Shown one piece after another: positions 10,037 to 17,941 of a stretch of DNA of 64,000 nucleotides. The notes below the pieces were generated by a model. It saw only the letters and a program-made list of their open reading frames with translations, was not told where the DNA came from and did not search any database. Within the stretch, counting starts at the first letter, position 1, and every line of letters starts with the position of its first letter. This stretch comes from Heliorestis convoluta (lineage in GTDB: Bacteria; Bacillota; Desulfitobacteriia; Heliobacteriales; Heliobacteriaceae), in contig NZ_CP045875.1 in the NCBI RefSeq assembly GCF_009649955.1, positions 186,001 through 250,000 of the forward strand, in the 5' to 3' direction. Both the position numbers and the translations under genes were made by a program.

Positions 10037-10076
10037 AAAAAAGACAGTTCTCCATGGTAGGAGTACCGTCTTTTTT
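10037..10076 (+). terminator. Rho-independent terminator
   Basis: An AAAAAAGAC...GTCTTTTTT outer stem (10037-10045 and 10068-10076) holds an inner CTCC/GGAG pairing. It closes the Tad/HD-GYP transcript. Confidence 0.85.
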
Positions 10077-10110
10077 GCTTAGAAGAGCTAAATCAGAGGA
10101 GGAAAGATTT

Positions 10111-10266
10111 ATGAAGCCTAGTATTGTAGTTGCGCCTCCTGAAGAAACCCAAGTAAACAAGATTTTCATGGAAAAAACATATGAGTTGTTGGCTCGTTGG
10201 GCTATGGAAGATTTAAAACAACAAGCAGAAAATCATGCGAAAGTGCTTGAGAAAAAAGCAGGATAA
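10111..10266 (+). CDS. Small hypothetical protein (51 aa)
   Basis: The ATG at 10111 has a clear ribosome-binding site, GAGGAGG, at 10096-10102. The product is a 51-residue, mostly helical charged protein with the core YELLARWAMED. A shorter ORF just downstream (10335) carries the related core YQLLLKWAIED. No known family is recognised. It lies between the HD-GYP gene and the serine recombinase. Confidence 0.55.
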   Translation: MKPSIVVAPPEETQVNKIFMEKTYELLARWAMEDLKQQAENHAKVLEKKAG

Positions 10267-10334
10267 GAGAAATAGGACAAAGCTCTCTCTGCATAACAAT
10301 AAACCACAACCCTTTATAATGGCGGTGGTTCATT

Positions 10335-10436
10335 GTGAAAAGGAAAAAAGAATGGATAAAATACCATATATACCAATTACTTCTAAAATGGGCTATTGAA
10401 GATAAAAATGCAAATGATAAGCGGCGGTCAGGGTGA
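10335..10436 (+). CDS. Possible 33-aa ORF related to the preceding small protein
   Basis: A GTG-started ORF of 33 codons begins VKRKKEWIKYH and contains YQLLLKWAIED, matching YELLARWAMED of the 51-residue protein upstream. It has no convincing ribosome-binding site and its stop lies inside the next terminator. It may be a decayed copy or a very small gene. The hairpin AACCAC/GTGGTT (10302-10330) precedes it. Confidence 0.25.
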   Translation: MKRKKEWIKYHIYQLLLKWAIEDKNANDKRRSG

Positions 10437-10460
10437 GGAACCCCGACCGCCTTTTTTTTT
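10423..10460 (+). terminator. Rho-independent terminator
   Basis: Stem GGCGGTC (10423-10429) with GACCGCC (10445-10451), an inner AGGG/CCCC pairing and a run of nine Ts. It isolates the recombinase gene from transcription coming from the left. Confidence 0.85.
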
Positions 10461-10509
10461 GAAGGACATATTTAATATTGCCGTTATGGAAATAAAGGGG
10501 ATGTGTCAA

Positions 10510-12153
10510 TTGGATAAACAAAAGTTTGAATTAGTTGATCCAAAACGTAATTACAAAAACATAGAGGAAATGCCACATTCCAAAGACACCTTAAATCAAA
10601 AAGGTATCGCTATTGGAGGTTATGTTCGTGTTTCTACGCAAAAAGAAGGTCAAAAGTCTAGTGTAGAGAATCAACAGAAGTACTTAACAGAATGGGCAGA
10701 TGTTCATGGTTATCGATTGTTAAAAATGTATATTGATACAAAAAGTGGAGAATACATCAGCTATCGAAACGAACTACAGGAAATGATACAAGATATCCGA
10801 GCAGGAAAGATCCGAGGTATTGTAACTAAAGAAATAGCTCGCTCTTCTCGGGATGTAATGGACATTTTAGAGCTTAAGCGAACTTTATCCGATTATGGTG
10901 GCTTTATGATTAGCATACGTGAAAACTACGATAGCCGAACCGATGACGATGAATTTTTGCTGGTTATTCATGCGGCTATGGCACAAAAAGAACGAAAAAC
11001 TACAAGTTCTCGAATTAAAGTAACGCAAATATTAAAAGCTAAGGAAGGTAAAGGAAATATTAAGCCACCTTTTGGCTATAGATACAGCGAAACAGAAAAA
11101 GGAAAGTACGAGCCAGATCCAGTTACAGGACCAATCTATAAAGAAATAATATCTCAGTTTCTTTCCGGTCAAGGAAGAGACAAAATAGCTCGTTGGTTAA
11201 ACAGTAAAGGAATAAAAACTTCAAGGGGCGGTATTTGGAGAGAGAGTGCTATAAAAGTCTTATTAGAAAATCCTGCATACCTAGGATTTATGGTTTATAA
11301 TACAACGACTCTGCTTCGAACTGCTACGGGTCAAAGAAAACGTGTTCGTCGCCCTATGGAAGAGTGGGTAATAGTAGAAGATGCACACCCTGCTTTAATT
11401 ACTCAAGAGGAATGGGATAAAGTACACGAGATTATGCTTTCAAGACGAAAAATAGATAATCGACGTCGAATCAGTTTTGAGCGAAAATACCTTCTAAGTA
11501 CTCTGTTGCGGTGTGGAATTTGTAAAGGAAATATGTATGGCGTAGAAAACAGGTCAAAGCACAAGAGAAAAAGTAAAAACGGAGAAGAAGTTACTTACTA
11601 CTATTATCGATATGTCTGCCAAGGCCGTAATGGTCGGTGCGATGCCAAAGTAAAAGTCTATGAAATGGAGCGTGTGGATAAAGAAGTTTTCAAACAAATC
11701 AAAGCAAAGGTTATTATGTTAACGAATCCTAGTGAAGTAGTTCAATACGTTCAGTCTAGAAAGGATATCTTCACCGATGGATTAGAGAAAGAGCGTCGCA
11801 AAAGAGAAGAACTACAAGTTCGAATTAATAAAAATGAAAAAGCTATAAAACGTCAGCAAGAAGCTTACGAAGCCGAGGTAATTGAATTAGAAGAATATCG
11901 AATTAGAGTGACCGAGTTGCGTAAGGAAAAAGATGATTTGTTGTTGACGTTAGATACATTAAATAGAAAATTAGCAGAAGTAGACTCAGCCCACGAAACA
12001 ATACTAAAACTAGCCGAACTAATGGTTGCTTATGTATCTACACTGGACGATTTGAGTCAAGAGAGAAAGCATGAACTTCTTCGTCTGATGGTGCAAGAAG
12101 TCTACCTTTATCCTGATTATAAGATAGAAATTAAGTGGTCTTTTGAGCCGTAA
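10510..12153 (+). CDS. Large serine recombinase (integrase)
   Basis: About 547 residues, TTG start behind AAAGGGG (10494-10500); longer in-frame starts exist but would read through the terminator. Domains in order: resolvase catalytic domain with the serine in YVRVSTQ (near residue 42) and the KEIARSSRD and AAMAQKERK elements; the recombinase domain (IKPPFGYRY onward, including LLENPAYLG); a zinc-ribbon with CGIC and later cysteines; and a coiled coil near 420-500. This is the full layout of large serine integrases. The gene ends 16 bp before the truncated cotJC on the other strand, as expected for an integrase next to its own attachment site. Confidence 0.93.
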   Translation: MDKQKFELVDPKRNYKNIEEMPHSKDTLNQKGIAIGGYVRVSTQKEGQKSSVENQQKYLTEWADVHGYRLLKMYIDTKSGEYISYRNELQEMIQDIRAGKIRGIVTKEIARSSRDVMDILELKRTLSDYGGFMISIRENYDSRTDDDEFLLVIHAAMAQKERKTTSSRIKVTQILKAKEGKGNIKPPFGYRYSETEKGKYEPDPVTGPIYKEIISQFLSGQGRDKIARWLNSKGIKTSRGGIWRESAIKVLLENPAYLGFMVYNTTTLLRTATGQRKRVRRPMEEWVIVEDAHPALITQEEWDKVHEIMLSRRKIDNRRRISFERKYLLSTLLRCGICKGNMYGVENRSKHKRKSKNGEEVTYYYYRYVCQGRNGRCDAKVKVYEMERVDKEVFKQIKAKVIMLTNPSEVVQYVQSRKDIFTDGLEKERRKREELQVRINKNEKAIKRQQEAYEAEVIELEEYRIRVTELRKEKDDLLLTLDTLNRKLAEVDSAHETILKLAELMVAYVSTLDDLSQERKHELLRLMVQEVYLYPDYKIEIKWSFEP

Positions 12154-12169
12154 TTTTTTTTGGAGGTAC

Positions 12170-12274
12170 TTAACAGTCAGGTCCGCCATACTGCGCATAG
12201 AGATACTTCGCCATACCAAGGTCACACTTTTCCACCCGCACAGGATACTGCAACTTCTTCTCGTAAATCCACAT
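12170..12274 (-). pseudogene. cotJC: cotJC, 5' fragment interrupted after codon 33
   Basis: On the minus strand an ATG at 12274 opens a frame reading MWIYEKKLQYPVRVEKCD and on to QYGGPDC before a stop. This is the conserved N-terminus of CotJC, a manganese-catalase-like spore coat protein of about 190 residues, and homologues continue after QYGG-D with GELAA. Homology ends at GGPD; the next codon and the TAA come from the recombinase-bearing DNA. The fragment lies in its proper place after cotJA and cotJB, with a GGGAGGG site upstream. The missing 3' part is not found on the minus strand in this window, so it is either beyond the left edge or lost. Confidence 0.85.
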
Positions 12275-12303
12275 AGGCCAATACTTCCCTCCCGGTCATC
12301 CAA

Positions 12304-12585
12304 TCAATACTTTATCTCCCAGGGCCAAGGCGTTTCAATCCAGTTCCAGGGATAGCGCTCTGGGCAGTAGCCATAAATCGTCAAAAGGCCATACTTCTGC
12401 TCATAGGCCAGCTTTAACCGCTTTACTTCCTCAGAAACCCGAGCAAAATCACGTAAAGCCGCTTGCTCTTCAGGATGAGTATCTAAAAAAAGATTTAGCT
12501 CCAGAAGGACAAAATCAAGCTCCATAATGCGCTTTAATAGATCTCTCTGGTGGTGGTGATGGTGGTGGTGGTGATGTTGACTCAT
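12304..12585 (-). CDS. cotJB: Spore coat peptide assembly protein CotJB
   Basis: 93 residues, ATG with GGAGG ten bases upstream. The core LDFVLLELNLFLDTHPEEQA, followed by LKLAYEQKYG, is the CotJB signature; a WxWIETPWPWE tail is also typical. CotJB belongs to the mother-cell-expressed cotJ coat operon. Unusual is a run of nine histidines directly after MSQ. The gene reads into cotJC after about 30 bases. Confidence 0.92.
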   Translation of the reverse strand: MSQHHHHHHHHHQRDLLKRIMELDFVLLELNLFLDTHPEEQAALRDFARVSEEVKRLKLAYEQKYGLLTIYGYCPERYPWNWIETPWPWEIKY

Positions 12586-12603
12586 TCTACCGGCGCCTCC
12601 TTT

Positions 12604-12834
12604 CTAACACTTTTTTCGATGTTTATCTTTAATGTAAGGACGATAAAGGTCAGGAAAAAGCGTTCCTTTTTTCAACGCCTCTGTCGGAGAATAGAAGGGC
12701 GGACAATACTTCTGCCACAACACATAAGCTTCTGCCAACTTTGGAGAATCAGGCAACACATCGGGTCTATGCCTATGTGGTGGCGCACAGACAGGTGGCT
12801 TTGGAGCACAAACGGGCGGTTTGCATCGATCCAT
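12604..12834 (-). CDS. cotJA: Spore coat associated protein CotJA
   Basis: About 76 residues. The ATG at 12834 has an ideal AAGGAGGTG nine bases upstream, better than the GTG inside that site. The middle part (SPKLAEAYVLWQKYCPPFYS then LFPDLYRPY) is the CotJA family core. The N-terminus has a duplicated KPPVCAP motif and the C-terminus ends KKC, so it is cysteine-rich. First gene of the cotJ operon, with cotJB following after about 18 bases. Confidence 0.9.
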   Translation of the reverse strand: MDRCKPPVCAPKPPVCAPPHRHRPDVLPDSPKLAEAYVLWQKYCPPFYSPTEALKKGTLFPDLYRPYIKDKHRKKC

Positions 12835-12994
12835 AAAAAATAGCACCTCCTTGTTTTCGCTCCATCATATGCCAAGGACCCCAAAATGGTCCCAGAGAAG
12901 ATAAAAAAAGCATATTTTAAAGCAACGAAGGCCAAGCTAAAAAGCGTGAAAGGATAAACGAGAAAAGGGTAAGCGAATGATGAGGTGAAAAGCA

Positions 12995-13210
12995 ATGAGT
13001 GAAAAAAACAACAAAATCGATGTAAGAAGTCAAATTGATAAATTAAACTGGGAAGAAGCCAAAAAGACAGGTTACACAGAGCGCGGCGTCCACAACGATG
13101 CCACCTTTACAGCTCGAACAGAATGCGAAACAGATCTTCGCCAAGACATGCTTGAAGTGGCTGATGAAGCCGAAGAAAGCCAGGAAAAAAACAACAAGAA
13201 AGAACAATAG
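12995..13210 (+). CDS. Small hydrophilic hypothetical protein (71 aa)
   Basis: ATG with GAGGTG nine bases upstream. The 71-residue product is highly charged and glutamate-rich, with no membrane segment (MSEKNNKIDVRSQIDKLNWE at its start). No family is recognised. It is divergent from cotJA and is followed by a terminator shared with the convergent MFS gene. Confidence 0.6.
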   Translation: MSEKNNKIDVRSQIDKLNWEEAKKTGYTERGVHNDATFTARTECETDLRQDMLEVADEAEESQEKNNKKEQ

Positions 13211-13246
13211 AGAAATCCAATAAAGAACCTCAATTGCAAAAAGGAA

Positions 13247-13286
13247 AAGAACCTCCCTGCCAATTAAGCGCGGGAGGTTCTTCTTT
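13247..13286. terminator. Bidirectional terminator
   Basis: Stem AAGAACCTCCC (13247-13257) with GGGAGGTTCTT (13272-13282), A-rich on one side and T-rich on the other. The stop codon of the convergent MFS gene lies in the loop. Confidence 0.85.
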
Positions 13287-14442
13287 TCATCTGTATAAAA
13301 AGCAAAAGCCCTATAAGAGGAAGAAGAGCCGATGAAAGATACATCAATTGAAAGCCGAGAAACTGACTTAAGCCTGCCCACAGCGCACCAGCTGATACAC
13401 CCACATCAAAAAAGCTCGTATAAACCCCCATAGCACTGCCTCTTGTCGCTGCAGGTGTCTTCTCAATCACCAGAGCCGTTAAAGCTGGATACATAGCCCC
13501 AAAGCCCAGACCATAGAGTGTTGCCACCAGAAGCAGATAAGGCAAAGAGGAAGCAAAGGCGAGTGCCACCATGGCCACAGCCACGACGAGCAAAGAAAAA
13601 ACAATCAGTTGATAAGAAGAAAAACGTTCTAAAAGTCCCGTAAAAAGACGAATCACCACAACGGCAACAGTATTAAAAACAAAAAATAGCTCAAAAGACG
13701 GAATCGCTTGCTGTAAAGCAAAAAGTGGCAACATGGTCACAATGGCACCATTCGTAAAAGTTATCGTAAAAAGGGTAAGACCGGGAATCAGTACGTAAGG
13801 ACTGCGTAAAGTCTGACGAAAAGGAATGGGCGCAGCCGTAGCACCGCCTCGAGATACTGTTTTTTCCTTTAAAAATGGCAAAATCAAAGCGGTAACCAAA
13901 GCTAGGGAAAAACTCATCACCAAGAGAAGAGACAATCCTTCAAAGCGAAAAAAGATTAATAGTCCCAGCGCAGGTGCCATTCCCTTGGCTAGTACAAGAG
14001 ATATGCTATGCACACCAATGGCTTGTCCTACCTGAGAAGAAGAAACGTTGTCCGTCACCAGGGCAATCACAAGAACGGTAAAAGCACCAATGGTATAGCC
14101 AAAAATCAACTGAGCCAAAGCCACCATAGACAGAGAAGGGAAAAACAAAAGCAAAGGTGCCAGCAATGTCAGAAGCACACAAGACCAGAGTAAACCTTTG
14201 CGGCCTCGCCGATCACCCAAATAACCAGCATAAATGCGTAAAAAAAGTGACGTAACAAAAAAAAGAGCCATCAAAAAGCCAATCTCAACTTTCGAAGCAC
14301 CCAGATTGGCCATATGCAAAGGCAAAACAGACAAAAGCAGATAATAAGTTCCAGTAAAAAGAGTCGTCGCTAGAACCAACAAGGTAAAATGCTTCGACCA
14401 AAGACGTTCTTGTACGGGCTTCGATGCTTTTGAACCTATCAT
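13264..14442 (-). CDS. MFS transporter
   Basis: About 392 residues with around 12 hydrophobic segments. It shows the major facilitator loop 2-3 motif (AGYLGDRRGRKG, the GxxxDRxGRR pattern) and a weaker repeat in the second half. The family exports drugs or metabolites; the substrate cannot be told. The start is uncertain: ATG 14442 or TTG 14466, neither with a good ribosome-binding site. Confidence 0.85.
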   Translation of the reverse strand: MIGSKASKPVQERLWSKHFTLLVLATTLFTGTYYLLLSVLPLHMANLGASKVEIGFLMALFFVTSLFLRIYAGYLGDRRGRKGLLWSCVLLTLLAPLLLFFPSLSMVALAQLIFGYTIGAFTVLVIALVTDNVSSSQVGQAIGVHSISLVLAKGMAPALGLLIFFRFEGLSLLLVMSFSLALVTALILPFLKEKTVSRGGATAAPIPFRQTLRSPYVLIPGLTLFTITFTNGAIVTMLPLFALQQAIPSFELFFVFNTVAVVVIRLFTGLLERFSSYQLIVFSLLVVAVAMVALAFASSLPYLLLVATLYGLGFGAMYPALTALVIEKTPAATRGSAMGVYTSFFDVGVSAGALWAGLSQFLGFQLMYLSSALLPLIGLLLFIQMKRRTSRA

Positions 14443-14642
14443 AACTTCGCCCAACTTCTTCCCCAATTAATCATAGTTGCAACAGAAGAGTGCTTTACAA
14501 ATTTTTCACAACTCATATCGCTAGTATCTGCCATAACCACCTCTACCAATCAAAAAAATCTTTTACCACGACTTATTTCGACAAAAAAACAATCCTTTAT
14601 AGTGTAAACTGTAATGAATACTGTATTACGGAGAGAGAAAAG

Positions 14643-16079
14643 ATGAGCACATCCATAAAATGGAGGAAAATCAAAAGAAACATATCAAAAAATAACAAAA
14701 TCCGCTTTTTTGACTTATCTTTTGACCTCCTCTGCATCACTGGTTTTGATGGATATCTTAAGCAAGTAAATCCAGCATTTTGCAGAATCGTTGGCTACAC
14801 GGAAGAAGAGCTTTTATCTAGACCTTACATAGAATTTCTCCATAAAGAAGATCAAAGCAAGATAAAAAACTATGACTTCAACAGCTATGATAAAGAAACA
14901 ATGCAGCTACCACACATGGAAGTGCGCTACATCTGTAAAGATGGAACTTACAAATGGATAGCATGGACAGCGACCATAGACATTAATGAAGAACTCATCT
15001 ACGGTGTGGGTCGAGACATTACAGATAAAAAAACACTAGAAAAAACCAACATGGAATTAAACTCCATTGTAGAAGCTTCTACCGATGCTATCATAGTTAT
15101 TGATAGAGACGGTATTATTCAAAGCTGGAATGGAGGCGCTGAAAAGCTTTTTGGCTATAGTCAATCAGAAATCATTGGTCAACCTATTCAAGTCTTTGCA
15201 CCAGAAGAGAAAAAAGAAGAATGCGACAAAATTGTGCAAAAAGTCTTAGATAAAGGTGCTTTCGAACACTTTGAAACGATACGGCTCAAGAAAAACGGCC
15301 AACGCGTTCAGGTTTTTAACATTGTGACACCTATCAAAGATAAAGAGGGCAACGTAACGGGCATTATTGCCCTGATCAGAGACAATACAGAAAAAAAACA
15401 ATTAGAAAACGAAATCGCTCATCTCGATCGCCTCAACGTCGTAGCCCAGATGGCGGCTGGCATAGGTCATGAGATTCGAAACCCTTTAATGAGCGTCCGA
15501 GGATTTCTACAACTTTTAGGAAGACAAGAGGAGTATCAAAAAGATAAAGACTACTTTCACTTGATGATTGATGAACTTGACAGAGCCAATGCTATCATTA
15601 CCGAATTCTTAGCCATGACGAAAAGAAAACCCTCAAACCCTGAACGAGGCAATCTTAGCAAGGTTATTGAAGAATTATTGCCACTATTACAAGCTGAAGC
15701 GATTAACAACAATAAATGGATTGTCAAACAACTAGAACCTGTTCACGATCTTGTCTTTGACAACAAAGAAATCCGCCAATTACTTTACAACCTAGTCCTT
15801 AATGGATTAGAAGCCATGGAAACAGGGAAAAAGCTAACCATTCGCACCTATATGGAAGACGCCGAAGTCGTTCTAGCTGTGCAGGATGAAGGAAAAGGCA
15901 TGCCTGCTGAAGTTTTAGAAAGATTGGGTACGCCTTTTTTGACAACCAAAGAAAATGGAACAGGTCTTGGCCTGGCTTTGGTTTTTCGCATTGCCAGACA
16001 ACATAAAGCCAGAGTCTTTGTGAACTCAGGTCCAAGTGGTACAATTTTTCACATACGCTTTCCTACACATTCCTTCTAG
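14643..16079 (+). CDS. Soluble PAS-PAS sensor histidine kinase
   Basis: 478 residues from ATG 14643, with GGAGAGAG upstream; an in-frame extension to 14490 lacks such a site. Two PAS domains (about residues 25-140 and 145-260) are followed by a HisKA domain with the phospho-acceptor in GHEIRNP (His near 276) and an HATPase domain with N box (LLYNLVLNGLEAM), DEGKGMP and GTGLGLAL. No transmembrane segment is present, so it senses a cytoplasmic signal. PAS-rich orphan kinases of this build feed the Spo0A phosphorelay in spore formers. No response regulator lies beside it, so that role is possible but unproven. Confidence 0.88.
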   Translation: MSTSIKWRKIKRNISKNNKIRFFDLSFDLLCITGFDGYLKQVNPAFCRIVGYTEEELLSRPYIEFLHKEDQSKIKNYDFNSYDKETMQLPHMEVRYICKDGTYKWIAWTATIDINEELIYGVGRDITDKKTLEKTNMELNSIVEASTDAIIVIDRDGIIQSWNGGAEKLFGYSQSEIIGQPIQVFAPEEKKEECDKIVQKVLDKGAFEHFETIRLKKNGQRVQVFNIVTPIKDKEGNVTGIIALIRDNTEKKQLENEIAHLDRLNVVAQMAAGIGHEIRNPLMSVRGFLQLLGRQEEYQKDKDYFHLMIDELDRANAIITEFLAMTKRKPSNPERGNLSKVIEELLPLLQAEAINNNKWIVKQLEPVHDLVFDNKEIRQLLYNLVLNGLEAMETGKKLTIRTYMEDAEVVLAVQDEGKGMPAEVLERLGTPFLTTKENGTGLGLALVFRIARQHKARVFVNSGPSGTIFHIRFPTHSF

Positions 16080-16110
16080 ATCGATAGAGAAAAGGAAAGC
16101 AATACAATAC

Positions 16111-16160
16111 AAAGCAGAAAAGCTGCCTTCTAAGAAAAGGCAGCTTTTCTGCTTTAAAGA
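16111..16160. terminator. Strong terminator between convergent genes
   Basis: A 19-bp perfect stem (16111-16129 with 16137-16155; core AAAAGCTGCCTT) with a 7-nt loop. It separates the histidine kinase gene from the convergent universal stress protein gene. Confidence 0.85.
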
Positions 16161-16165
16161 AACAA

Positions 16166-17032
16166 TTAGGCCTGAGAAGGGGGTATTAGTAGAACAGGAA
16201 TTAAAGACTTGCGAACGACACTATAGCTCACACTACCTAGAAGCAACTCTTGCATAAATCCTTTACCTTGGCTGCCCATAATGACAACAGAATGCTTCTT
16301 CGAGCGAACTTTCTCTAGAATTAACTCTTTGGGCGAGCCAAAGGGGACTTCCAGTTTCACCTCAGGAGCACCGAGAGAGAGAAGTTTTTCTTTAAGAGGT
16401 GTTAGTTCATTAATAATAGCACGATTAATATCTTCTAAGCGCTGCAAATAATAAGTCTCCGAGATACTACGATCTTGCACATGCATTAATGTAACAGGAC
16501 ATTGTAACGTTTCTACCACTTTTTCAAGATAGGAAAAAGCAGCACTGGAAGTATCAGAGAAATCGGTGCAGAAAAGCGGTGCAGAGAAAAGCTCTTCAAA
16601 AGACTGTTGCATTCTGTCTTCCTTGTTGAGCTCTACGCGTACGAGCAAAATCGGTTTAGAAGTTCTATGTAGTATTTCTGTGGAAACACTACCTAAAGCC
16701 GCCTTTTTGAAGATGCCTTTGCCATGGGAACCGACAATAATTGCATCAACAGCATGCTTTTCAGCAGTCTCCGTTAATGTTGGGGCTGGAATGCCTAAGG
16801 GCATTTCTGTAGTTACTTTGAACCCTTTATTTTCTAGCGTCTCTTTTTGACTTTGCATACGCAACGTTCTTTTGGCCATAATCTCTGCTTCTAGAACAGG
16901 ATTATGAGCCTGGAAGACAGCATGAACTAGCAAAACTTCTTCAAGGCCTACTTTTTTTAATGTTTCTACAGCCTGCAGTAAAAGTTCTGATGGCGGTGAT
17001 AAATCAGTGCATAACAAGACTTTCTTAAACAT
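16166..17032 (-). CDS. Tandem-domain universal stress protein
   Basis: 288 residues made of two UspA domains (about 1-145 and 150-288). Each carries the ATP-binding signature G-2x-G-9x-G-(S/T): GSHGKGIFKKAALGSVS in the first and GSQGKGFMQELLLGSVS in the second. Such tandem Usp proteins bind ATP and act in stress or energy-limited growth. It is a close paralogue, by length and motifs, of the gene at 30822. The ATG start is preceded by a G-rich site. Confidence 0.9.
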   Translation of the reverse strand: MFKKVLLCTDLSPPSELLLQAVETLKKVGLEEVLLVHAVFQAHNPVLEAEIMAKRTLRMQSQKETLENKGFKVTTEMPLGIPAPTLTETAEKHAVDAIIVGSHGKGIFKKAALGSVSTEILHRTSKPILLVRVELNKEDRMQQSFEELFSAPLFCTDFSDTSSAAFSYLEKVVETLQCPVTLMHVQDRSISETYYLQRLEDINRAIINELTPLKEKLLSLGAPEVKLEVPFGSPKELILEKVRSKKHSVVIMGSQGKGFMQELLLGSVSYSVVRKSLIPVLLIPPSQA

Positions 17033-17143
17033 ACACAGCGCCCCCTTTTTTAAGATATCAAAAAAACTTTTGTTATTTTAATGGTAAAGGAGGGATGAAC
17101 TTGTGTCAAGCGTTCTTTAAGAACAAAGAGCGCGCCTTTTGGG

Positions 17144-17171
17144 TTGACTTTTTCTTGCCATATGATATACT
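17144..17171 (+). promoter_or_regulatory. Probable sigma-A promoter of ssrA
   Basis: TTGACT (17144-17149), a 16-base spacer and TATACT (17166-17171). This would give a leader of about 140 bases before the mature tmRNA, to be removed by 5' processing. A TATAAT at 17309 lies too close to the mature 5' end to be its -10 box. Confidence 0.6.
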
Positions 17172-17316
17172 GTATTGACCTGGTAGAGCGAACTGTTCTG
17201 TAGCAAGTGGTAGCAGATAACAAGCTAATAGCAGAATCTGCCTAGCACGAACTATGATCACCCATAGTATGGCTACAGTAACAAGCTTTTGTTCGAAGGG
17301 GCATCCTTTATAATAT

Positions 17317-17672
17317 GGGGGCGTAATGGTTTCGACGGGGAACGTATTTGCATAGGAAGCGAGCCGGGTTGCCGCCAGGACCGTAAAAAGGGCGGAAGGC
17401 TTTAATTGCCGAAGATAACTACGCTTTAGCAGCTTAAATGCCGCTAACCTCCTACCTTCTGTGCTCTCGGTGAGGGATTTAGGGGGTCATTAATAGAGAG
17501 CTAGCTTCTCACCAATTCTCGGAGGTCTGAAGCGAACTTTATCGAGATAGCCTGACCAACGCTTTGTCTGTCGTGCGGAAGGAAGGCGAAATCTAAAACG
17601 AGAGACTACGCTCGTAGATGCCTATGTGGGTATTTCTTCGGACGCTGGGTTCGACTCCCGCCGCCTCCACCA
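17317..17672 (+). ncRNA. ssrA: Transfer-messenger RNA (tmRNA)
   Basis: It starts with GGGGGCG and continues TAATGGTTTCGACGGGG, the hallmark of tmRNA. The 3' end is GGGTTCGACTCCCG followed by CGCCTCCACCA, with a T-loop, an acceptor stem that pairs with the 5' GGGGGCG (one G-U) and an encoded CCA. The tag frame at 17408-17437 reads AEDNYALAA and stop, ending in the ALAA degron. tmRNA rescues ribosomes stalled on broken messages. The last 171 bases are repeated exactly at 24044-24214, which marks an integrative element inserted here. Confidence 0.97.
17502..17672 (+). repeat. Left attachment repeat (3' end of intact ssrA)
   Basis: 171 bp starting TAGCTTCTC and ending CTCCACCA, identical base for base to 24044-24214. 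It is part of the complete tmRNA gene. The immediate downstream flank differs between the two copies; here a small AAAAAGC/GCTTTTT terminator follows (17684-17710). Confidence 0.95.
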
Positions 17673-17747
17673 GTACTTAAGCGAAAAAGCTTGATATAAT
17701 AGGCTTTTTTGCATCGACGATACTTTCATTTTAGGCAAAAAAATGCT

Positions 17748-17880
17748 AGGTCCGAAGGACTTAGAACCATCGATTTTACTCCTTCGGACTCGCTTTAAGT
17801 CGTTCGGACTCTAAGTCATTTGAACTCTCACGTAAAATATAAGCTTAAGTCATTCGGACCAACGTTATATCGTTCGGACT
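17748..17880. repeat. Cluster of TTCGGAC repeats at the left end of the element
   Basis: A 14-bp motif close to AAGTCNTTCGGACT occurs about six times: inverted at 17748-17761, then direct at about 17777, 17797, 17813 (degenerate), 17847 and 17867. Starts are 16 to 34 bases apart, often 20. The cluster lies between the attachment site and the first integrase gene. The layout fits arm-type binding sites of a tyrosine integrase or of an accessory protein, or iterons. Confidence 0.7.
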
Positions 17881-17941
17881 TTTTGGACTGAACAAGACGT
17901 TGTATCACCTTTTTTGCAGAGAGCAGAGAGGTGGTTTTTTT

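Noticed and set aside
10423-10460. Left attachment site of the cotJC element (contains GGTCAGG)
   Set aside because: The similarity is part of a terminator stem, and no cotJC 3' sequence lies to its left.
12862-12892. Sigma-E promoter for cotJ (CATATGAT box)
   Set aside because: A box like the -10 element is present, but no -35 element lies at the right distance (about 11 instead of 14-15 bases).
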